64,000 nucleotides of DNA from NCBI RefSeq assembly GCF_014199625.1, contig NZ_JACHNY010000003.1:124001-188000 (forward strand). Direction: 5' to 3'. The notes under the pieces are model-generated. The model saw nothing but the letters and a program-made list of their open reading frames with translations, was not told the origin of the DNA and ran no database searches. Below, piece after piece: positions 9,555-16,055 of this stretch. This DNA is from Sphingomonas abaci. Lineage in GTDB: Bacteria > Pseudomonadota > Alphaproteobacteria > Sphingomonadales > Sphingomonadaceae. The position numbers were made by a program, and so were the translations under genes. Positions within the stretch are counted from its first letter, which is position 1. Each line of letters starts with the position of its first letter.

Positions 9555-11869
9555 TTGCGGCGCTCCAGCAATTGCATCTGCTCGATCGTATACAAGGGGT
9601 CGGATGTCGGCGAGGTGAACTGCATGCAGATATCTCCATCCGCCAGGCCGGCAGGCAGCGAGCCGGTGAAGCGGAAGCGGTTGGGCGCGGTGGCCGGATC
9701 GGGCAGGGGGAAGGTGGCGAGCACGGGCGGCCTCGGCCCGTCCGTGACCGGGCAGCCGGCGGTCAGGACCAGCTCGCCATGGGGCGTGACATTGTAACGC
9801 TGGCGGACCTTCGTGAAATCGTGCGCCAGCCCGAAGTTGCGCGGCGGCCGCGCGACCGCGACCGTGAACCCCGTCGCCAGCGACAGCGGCGCAGCGGGAT
9901 AGACGGTGCAGGTGTCGAAGATGTTTAGATTGAACGCGGGCGCGTTCGCCGTCGCCTCGGTCGACAAGGGGATGCGCAGGCCGATGCTATCCGGCGACGG
10001 GCAGGCGGCGAACTGGCTGGCGTCGCGCGTCATCAGCGCGGCGCGGGTCGTGGCGAAATCGCGCGTGACGGCCAGTGCGCCGCCATCCGTGCCAAAGGCG
10101 GCAGCGCGAATCACCGTGCCGGGCGCGACGATCAGCGGCTCGGCATAGGCGCGGGCTCGCGGGGTCGGATCCTTGCCGTCCAGCGTGTAGCGGATCGTGC
10201 CATGGCGGGCCTGCGTTGCCAGTGCGACCGTCACCCGTCCGGCGCGCAAGGCGTCGGCGGCCCTGCCCTGGAGCGTATAGCCGACCGCGAAGGCGCTGTC
10301 CGCCACCTCCATCCCCGACCGCCGCCAGCGCGCGACCTGCGGCTGGAGTCGGTCGAGAAAGCCGGGAAAGTCGCGCGCCGCCTTGGGCGACCAGCCGATC
10401 TCCGCCAGCGCGGCGGCGCGTGGGAAGAGCGCGTGCTGCACCTGATAGGGGGTGACGAGATATTCGGACCAGCTGTTCGCCTGCGCGCCCAGCACGTGAT
10501 GCGCCTTGTCGGGGGCGATGCCGGCGGGCATCGGTTCGTACCGGTACACGTCGGCCAGTGTCTGGATCGCGAGGCGGCCGGGCGGCTCGTCGTCGGACGC
10601 GCTTTGCAGATTGTCGAAATAGAGGATGGGGGCGGGCGACAGCACCACGTCATGGCCCTGATTGGCGGCCTCCACCGCGCCCTTGTCGCCGCGCCACGAC
10701 ATGACCGAGGCCGAGGCGGGCAGGCCACCCTCCAATATTTCGTCCCAGCCGATCAGCCGCCGTCCCTTGGACGCCAGATAGGCGCCGAACCGGTCGATCA
10801 GCCAGCTCTGCATCTGCATCTCGGTCTTGAGACCCAGCCTGTGCATCTGCGCCTGGACCTGCGGCGAGCGTTCCCACTGGTCCTTCACCGCCTCGTCACC
10901 GCCCAGATGGATATAGGTGCCGGGGAACACGTCTATCAGCTCGTCGAGGATATCTTCGATGAAGCGGACGCTCGAGTCTTGCGGGTTGAGGAGATAGGGG
11001 TTGACGCCCCAGTCATGGCCGACCGGCGGCCGGTCGCCCAGCACGCCATGCTCGGGATAGGCGGCGACCAGCGCCTGGGCATGGCCGGGCAGGTCGATCT
11101 CCGGCACGATGGTGACGCCGCGCGCCGCCGCATAGGCGACCAGTCCGCGCAACTCCGCCTGCGTGTAGAAGCCGCCGACGCGCGCGCCCGGGGCGCCGCC
11201 GCTCGACGGGGGCGTGCGCCACGCGCCGATCTCGGTCAGCTTGGGATAACGCTTCACCTCGAACCGCCAGCCCTGGTCGTCGGTCAGGTGGAGGTGCAGC
11301 GTGTTGAGCTTCACCGCCGCCATCTGGTCGACGACGCCGTACAGGAAGTCGATCGGCTGGAAGTGGCGGGACGGATCGATCATCAGTCCGCGCCAGGGGA
11401 AGCGGGGCGCATCGGCGATGGCGAGCGCGGGCACCGCCGCCGGCCGGCCGAAGGCGCGATCGGGGCTGATCAGCTGCGCTAGCGTCATCGCGCCGTAGAG
11501 CAGGCCGCGGTCGCCCGAGGCGGCGATGCGGATGCCGCGGGAATCCACGTCGAGGCGATAGGCCTCCGCGCCGGCCACGCCGGCGTCGCGGATGAAGCGG
11601 ATCGGCGCGTCGCCCACGACCGGCGCGAGGGTCAGGCCGCGCTCGACCTTCACATGCGCCGCCAGCAGCCGCGCGGCGACGGCGGCGCCGGCGTCACCGG
11701 CTGGGGTGCCGAGGCGTGCGCCGTCGACGACCGTGAAGCTGCCGGCGGCGCGCGTCACCGATTGCGGCATGGGGATCAGGGGAAGGGGCTTGGCTGCGGT
11801 CTGCGCGCCGGCGGCGCCGGCCGACGCGAGCAACGTCGTAGCAAGGAGAAGCGACGCGTTGCGGATCAT
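9551..11869 (-). CDS. GH20 beta-N-acetylhexosaminidase
   Basis: A 772-residue GH20 enzyme that removes terminal beta-linked GlcNAc or GalNAc by substrate-assisted catalysis. After a Sec signal (MIRNASLLLATTLLASAGAAGAQ) come the GH20b domain, then the barrel with LHLHLTDDQGWRFEVKRYP near residue 200 and TYIHLGGDEAVKDQW near 320, which holds the catalytic Asp-Glu pair. Further motifs are GWDEILEGG and VMSWRGDKGA. The C-terminal part beyond about residue 540 contains a chitobiase-type and an additional beta-rich domain. It is the first gene of the five-gene run. The start at 11869 has an AGGGGG ribosome-binding site about 7 bases upstream. It probably exposes mannose by trimming antennary GlcNAc of complex glycans. 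Confidence 0.94.
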   Translation of the reverse strand: MIRNASLLLATTLLASAGAAGAQTAAKPLPLIPMPQSVTRAAGSFTVVDGARLGTPAGDAGAAVAARLLAAHVKVERGLTLAPVVGDAPIRFIRDAGVAGAEAYRLDVDSRGIRIAASGDRGLLYGAMTLAQLISPDRAFGRPAAVPALAIADAPRFPWRGLMIDPSRHFQPIDFLYGVVDQMAAVKLNTLHLHLTDDQGWRFEVKRYPKLTEIGAWRTPPSSGGAPGARVGGFYTQAELRGLVAYAAARGVTIVPEIDLPGHAQALVAAYPEHGVLGDRPPVGHDWGVNPYLLNPQDSSVRFIEDILDELIDVFPGTYIHLGGDEAVKDQWERSPQVQAQMHRLGLKTEMQMQSWLIDRFGAYLASKGRRLIGWDEILEGGLPASASVMSWRGDKGAVEAANQGHDVVLSPAPILYFDNLQSASDDEPPGRLAIQTLADVYRYEPMPAGIAPDKAHHVLGAQANSWSEYLVTPYQVQHALFPRAAALAEIGWSPKAARDFPGFLDRLQPQVARWRRSGMEVADSAFAVGYTLQGRAADALRAGRVTVALATQARHGTIRYTLDGKDPTPRARAYAEPLIVAPGTVIRAAAFGTDGGALAVTRDFATTRAALMTRDASQFAACPSPDSIGLRIPLSTEATANAPAFNLNIFDTCTVYPAAPLSLATGFTVAVARPPRNFGLAHDFTKVRQRYNVTPHGELVLTAGCPVTDGPRPPVLATFPLPDPATAPNRFRFTGSLPAGLADGDICMQFTSPTSDPLYTIEQMQLLERRK

Positions 11870-11954
11870 GACCGGCCCCCTGGTTTCGTTTTGGTATGGT
11901 CAGGTATCATGACGAAGCCAGACGGCCGCGTCCATGGCGTTGACGATTTTGCAC
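11870..11954 (-). promoter_or_regulatory. Probable promoter/operator region of the GH20-GH92 operon
   Basis: This 85-base gap separates the receptor terminator from the GH20 start, so the five-gene glycosidase run must have its own promoter here or depend on read-through. A direct repeat GGTAT (11893-11897 and 11903-11907) is spaced exactly 10 bases, one helical turn, inside the relatively AT-rich part and could be a regulator contact. No convincing -35/-10 pair can be fixed. The call rests on position plus the repeat only. Confidence 0.35.
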
Positions 11955-11987
11955 AAAAAAAGGGCCCCGATGCGAACATCGGAGCCC
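11955..11987 (-). terminator. Rho-independent terminator after the TonB receptor gene (UUCG loop)
   Basis: On the minus strand an 11-base-pair stem (GGGCTCCGATG / CATCGGGGCCC, with one G-T pair) closes a TTCG tetraloop. It is followed at once by seven T residues (A-run 11955-11961 on the plus strand). It sits about 50 bases past the receptor stop codon and before the GH20 operon start, so it should end most receptor transcripts and let receptor and enzyme genes be expressed at different levels. Confidence 0.9.
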
Positions 11988-12039
11988 GATTGTGGCCGGA
12001 TCGTGCCTTGTCGAGCGATCCGGCCCCAGGGGAAGCGGA

Positions 12040-14802
12040 TTACATGCGGAAGGTGGCGCTCGCCGCGAAAGTCCGCCCGTTCTTGTAGAAGGCGGTCGGG
12101 CGATCCGGGGTGGCGTTGTACTGGCGATAGGTCTCGTCGAGCAGGTTCTGCGCATTGACCGCGATCGAGAGGTCCTTGGTCAGGTTCAGGCTCGCGGAGA
12201 AATCGAGCTGGCTGTAGGGCGCCACCATCTCGCGCGAGTTGAGCCGGCCGATCGTGCGGAAGTAGGAGCTGCGATAATTGTAGCTCAGGCGCGCTTGGAA
12301 CGGTCCGCTTTCGAAATAGGGGATCACGTTCACGGTGTGCTTCGACAGATAGGGCAGGTTCAGCTCCGCGCCGCTCGAGTCGACGGAGGAGGTGCTGCTG
12401 TCCTGGTAGCTGTAGTTCGCCTGGAGGCCGAAGCCGGCCCAGATCTCGCTCTGCGCCGACACCAGCACGCCGTTGACCTTGGCCTTGCCGCCGTTGATCG
12501 GCTGGTTGACGCTATAGGTCGTCAGGCGGTTCTGCAGCGAGTTGAAGAATTCGGCGTTGGTGCGCGTGTTGATGATGTAATTGCTGATCTCGCGACGGAA
12601 CAGCTCGGCGGCCAGCAGCGTGCCGGCGCGCGGATAGAATTCCGCTGTCAGCTCGTAGTTGACCGACTCATAGGGCTTCAGGTTCGGATTGCCGCCACCG
12701 CCGTCAAGCGTCACGTCGTTGAGCGAGGTCGCCGCCGCCAGGTCCTGGTAGCGGGGGCGCGAGATCACCTTGGCCACCGCGCCGCGGAAGATCAGCTTCG
12801 AGCTGGCTTCATAGGCGATGTTGAAGCTGGGCAGGAACTTCAGATAGTCGGTGGTGGTGCGGGTCGGCACGGGCACCGGGTTGACCACGCCGCTCAGCGT
12901 CAGCGCATAGTCGGACACGTCCTGCGTGTAGACCAGCCGGCCGCCCAGATTGCCGCGGAAGCCGCCCTGGTCGAAGTTGAGCTGCGCATAGCTCGCCGCG
13001 ACGGTTTCCTTGACGCGGGTCGACGCGCCGATCTTGTTGACGAGCGGGCTGTTGATCGCGTTCGCCAGGATGTCGATCACCGCCTGCTCGGGCAGGTTGA
13101 GGTAGCGGGTCGCGTTGCCGGTGCCGCCGCTGCCCGAGAAGACGCCGTCCGGGGTCACCAGCGTGGTGACGCCGAGCTGGGATGCCAGCTTCGAACTTTG
13201 GAGATAGGTGTTGATGCCGCGCGCGTCGACGCGATTGACGTGCTCGGTCACGCGCGAGCCGAGCAGCAGCTGGGTGAAGGGGCCGAACGACACCGGGATC
13301 ACCGCGTCATAGCCGCCGAAGATGTCGCGATCGGTGGTGACGCTATAGTCCAGGCCGCCGATCTGGGCGGCATTGAGCTGCGCGCCGTTGACGATCACCG
13401 GACGTCCTTCGATCTGCGCCGGATTGTTGTTCGGGTTGGTGAAGTAGTTGGCCGGATTGGTCGGGTCGCCGACGAAGTTGACCTCGGCCGAGTCATTGGT
13501 GAAGGCGTAGCTGAACGGCAGCTTGGTCTGCACGTTGAACAGATATTCCGGGTTGCGGCCGCCGGTCGCCTTCGACCAGCCGCCCACGAAGCTGACCTTC
13601 GCGCCGTTGTCGCCTTCCCAGTCGCCGAAGAAGTTGATGTTGTCGGTCTTCAGCTTGGTATGACGGACCAGCGTGTCGAGCTGCGCGCTCTGGTTGGTCG
13701 CGGCGGCGAAGGTCGCCAAATTGACCACGCCGTTGGCGACGTTCGCCGTCTGAAGGACATTGCCGGTCCAGGCGACCGGGATGGTGTACATCGACTGGCT
13801 GTAATTGTTGTAGTTGCCGTCGATGTGGAGGCCGTTCAGCGTGAAGGTGAGCTGTTCGGTCGGGCGGAACTGGGCGGTGCCGGACACGCTCATCCGCTGG
13901 CGCTGCTGCTGGAAATAGGCGTAGTTGATGCCGAACGGCGCCACTGCCTTGATCAGATCCTCCTTGCTGCCGCCGGTGACGGTGGCGTTCGGGTTCTGCA
14001 GGATGCCCTGGCCCGACGCGTCGCGGCGGACGCTGCCGTCGGCGTTCTTCTGGAAGAAGTCCGCACCGCTCTGATAGCCGAAGAACTCCACGCCCGCGCG
14101 GGTCAGATTCTGCTTGTCGTAGGTGACCGCGCCCAGGATGCCGAACGTCTCGCTCCGGTTCTTCCAGCTATAGAGGCCGGACGCGCGGACATTGCCCTTT
14201 TCGGACCGGTCGTTGTACGAATAGCCGCCCGAGGCGAAGATCGAGTTGGCGGGCAGGTCGAGCGGCCGGCGGGTGCGGACGATCACGGTGCCGCCCAGGC
14301 TGCCTTCCTCGATCCGTGGCTCGGGCGACTTGTACACTTCGAGCCGGTCGACCAGCTCGGGCGCGAGCAGCGAATAGTTGAACGTGCGGCTGCTGGGGTC
14401 GTTGTCGTTGCCGCCCCAGTCGGCGGAGGCGAGCGCATGGCCATCGAGCAGCATGCGGTTGAGCGCCGGATCGGTGCCCAGGATCGCAACCTTCTCGCCC
14501 TCGCCGAAGCGACGGTCGATGCTGACGCCGGGGATGTGCGAGAGCGATTCGGCGACGTTGCGGTCGGGGAACTTGCCCACGTCCTCGGAGGTGATGACGT
14601 CGACCACGGCATTGGCCTGGCGCTTGACGTTGATCGCCTCGCGCAGGCTGCCGCGGATGCCGGTGACGACGATGTCGTCGCCCGCCTCGCTTGGCGTCTC
14701 GCTGGTCGCGGACGTCTCGGGCGGCGGCGTCTGTTGCGCGTGCGCCGCGCCCGCGAAGCCCGTCATGGCGGTGGTGAGCAAGATCAGATGCCGAAAGCGC
14801 AT
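12040..14802 (-). CDS. TonB-dependent receptor, carbohydrate type
   Basis: A 920-residue outer-membrane receptor with a cleavable signal (MRFRHLILLTTAMTGFAGAAHA) and a plug domain beginning DDIVVTGIRGSLREAINVKR. This start of the plug, plus DVGKFPDRNVAESLSHIPGVSIDR and GGTVIVRTRRPLD, marks the TonB receptor group common in Xanthomonas, Caulobacter and sphingomonads for glycan uptake. A 22-strand barrel follows, ending NGRTFAASATFRM. The start at 14802 is chosen because GGGGAA lies 6 bases upstream and the leader begins there; the frame is open further upstream. No N-terminal STN signalling domain is present, so control is likely by the divergent GntR regulator. It is expected to import oligosaccharides for the adjacent glycosidases; the ligand is inferred from context. 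Confidence 0.93.
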   Translation of the reverse strand: MRFRHLILLTTAMTGFAGAAHAQQTPPPETSATSETPSEAGDDIVVTGIRGSLREAINVKRQANAVVDVITSEDVGKFPDRNVAESLSHIPGVSIDRRFGEGEKVAILGTDPALNRMLLDGHALASADWGGNDNDPSSRTFNYSLLAPELVDRLEVYKSPEPRIEEGSLGGTVIVRTRRPLDLPANSIFASGGYSYNDRSEKGNVRASGLYSWKNRSETFGILGAVTYDKQNLTRAGVEFFGYQSGADFFQKNADGSVRRDASGQGILQNPNATVTGGSKEDLIKAVAPFGINYAYFQQQRQRMSVSGTAQFRPTEQLTFTLNGLHIDGNYNNYSQSMYTIPVAWTGNVLQTANVANGVVNLATFAAATNQSAQLDTLVRHTKLKTDNINFFGDWEGDNGAKVSFVGGWSKATGGRNPEYLFNVQTKLPFSYAFTNDSAEVNFVGDPTNPANYFTNPNNNPAQIEGRPVIVNGAQLNAAQIGGLDYSVTTDRDIFGGYDAVIPVSFGPFTQLLLGSRVTEHVNRVDARGINTYLQSSKLASQLGVTTLVTPDGVFSGSGGTGNATRYLNLPEQAVIDILANAINSPLVNKIGASTRVKETVAASYAQLNFDQGGFRGNLGGRLVYTQDVSDYALTLSGVVNPVPVPTRTTTDYLKFLPSFNIAYEASSKLIFRGAVAKVISRPRYQDLAAATSLNDVTLDGGGGNPNLKPYESVNYELTAEFYPRAGTLLAAELFRREISNYIINTRTNAEFFNSLQNRLTTYSVNQPINGGKAKVNGVLVSAQSEIWAGFGLQANYSYQDSSTSSVDSSGAELNLPYLSKHTVNVIPYFESGPFQARLSYNYRSSYFRTIGRLNSREMVAPYSQLDFSASLNLTKDLSIAVNAQNLLDETYRQYNATPDRPTAFYKNGRTFAASATFRM

Positions 14803-15291
14803 AGCATTCCCCAAATCCGGAGATGCGCCCAGTCGCGCCGCTCCCCCCAAAAGCCCTGTGTCATCCGCGACTGGCGGATGGTCGCCCCCTGATCGATCGT
14901 CCCGTCGGTCCATTGGGTGCGACCGGTAACATAACCAATCCATATCCACTCCGCTACCGAAAATTGCGGTTGTGTTACAAGGCTCGGTCGCCAAGCTAAG
15001 TATTTGTTTCAGTTGTGAATCAAGATGACATGTCGGCGCGCCGGTATCGATTGCGACCAATATTGGCGATAGGGGACTGATCCGGATGAAAACCCTGTAA
15101 CCGGTTCACGGACGGGGGCGAGTCACGGCACCGCGATCCAGCCGCCGCTTCTTCACTGGCACGGGATCGGTCCGGAAAGGTCTTGACAAAGACGCCGATC
15201 CGACGCGCTTGTAGCATACCGGCTCTTCGAGCGGCGGTGATGCGGGTCCGACGATGTCGCCGGGCGACACGGGTAGAGGACGGGAGCAGGC
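14803..15291. promoter_or_regulatory. Divergent control region between the TonB receptor and GntR genes
   Basis: A 489-base non-coding gap carries the promoters for both directions. The clearest structure is an inverted pair: GTAACATAACC at 14926-14936 and its near reverse complement GGTTGTGTTAC at 14968-14978 (10 of 11 bases agree), with 31 bases between. It lies about 125-175 bases upstream of the receptor start and could be the operator of the neighbouring UTRA-type regulator. A consensus-like TTGACA at 15183-15188 points toward the GntR gene, but no well-spaced -10 box is obvious. The remaining sequence shows no recognisable gene. Confidence 0.5.
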
Positions 15292-16029
15292 ATGGCATTT
15301 TCCGATCAGGTGGGGCAGATCCGGGAGGATCACCCGTCGCCGCTGTATCTTCAGCTCCAGCAGTTGATCCGCGATGCGATCGGTAACAATGTTCTGACCC
15401 AGGGCGAGGCGATCCCCGCCGAACGCGACCTGGCGACCGAATATGGCATCTCGCGCATCACCGTGCGCAAGGCGATCGAGGGGCTGGTCGAGGACGGTCT
15501 GCTGACCCGCCGGCGTGGCGCGGGCACCTTCGTCGCGGGACGGGTCGAGAAGAGCTTCTCCAAGCTGTCCTCCTTTTCCGAGGACATGGCCGCGCGCGGC
15601 AAGTCCGCGTCGAGCAGCTGGATCTCGCGCGCGGCGGGCACCGTTTCGCCCGAGGAGTCGATGGCGCTGGGCCTGTCGCCGGGCGCGCCGGTGTTCCGCT
15701 TCCAGCGTATCCGCTATGCCGACGACCAGCCCATGGCACTCGAATTCTCGACCATCGCCGGCTACTGCCTGCCTTCGGTCGGCGCGGTCGGGGAGTCGCT
15801 CTACAGCGCGCTGGAGAAATCGGGCTGCCGCCCGGTGCGCGCGCTGCAGCGGCTGCGCGCGGTGCCCTTCGGTCCGGACCATGCGAAGATGCTGGGCGTC
15901 GACAATGGGCAGCCGGGGCTGTTGATCGAACGACGCGGATTCCTGAAGGACGGCCGCGCCGCCGAATTTACCCGTTCCTATTATCGCGGCGATGCCTATG
16001 ACTTCGTGGCCGAATTATCGGATATATAA
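15292..16029 (+). CDS. GntR-family regulator, HutC/NagR type with UTRA domain
   Basis: A 245-residue transcription factor. Residues about 15-85 form the GntR winged helix (SPLYLQLQQLIRDAI, PAERDLATEYGISRITVRKAIEGLVEDGLL, RRGAGTFVA). Residues about 95-240 form a UTRA effector domain, which in relatives binds small metabolites such as GlcNAc-6-phosphate. A GGGAGCAG ribosome site precedes the ATG. The gene is divergent from the TonB receptor and only 26 bases ahead of a beta-galactosidase gene, with which it probably forms an operon. The simplest model is a repressor of the glycan locus released by a sugar phosphate made from imported N-glycan sugars. The effector is inferred, not shown. Confidence 0.92.
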   Translation: MAFSDQVGQIREDHPSPLYLQLQQLIRDAIGNNVLTQGEAIPAERDLATEYGISRITVRKAIEGLVEDGLLTRRRGAGTFVAGRVEKSFSKLSSFSEDMAARGKSASSSWISRAAGTVSPEESMALGLSPGAPVFRFQRIRYADDQPMALEFSTIAGYCLPSVGAVGESLYSALEKSGCRPVRALQRLRAVPFGPDHAKMLGVDNGQPGLLIERRGFLKDGRAAEFTRSYYRGDAYDFVAELSDI

Positions 16030-16055
16030 CGTGAATCGCCGGGAGACGTAACGCC

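Noticed and set aside
11992..14892. 966-codon plus-strand frame opposite the TonB receptor
   Set aside because: Low-complexity antisense frame without recognisable domain.
15183..15220. TTGACA as a promoter for the GntR gene
   Set aside because: The -35 is consensus-like, but no -10 box lies at 16-18 bases; kept only as a remark in the region entry.
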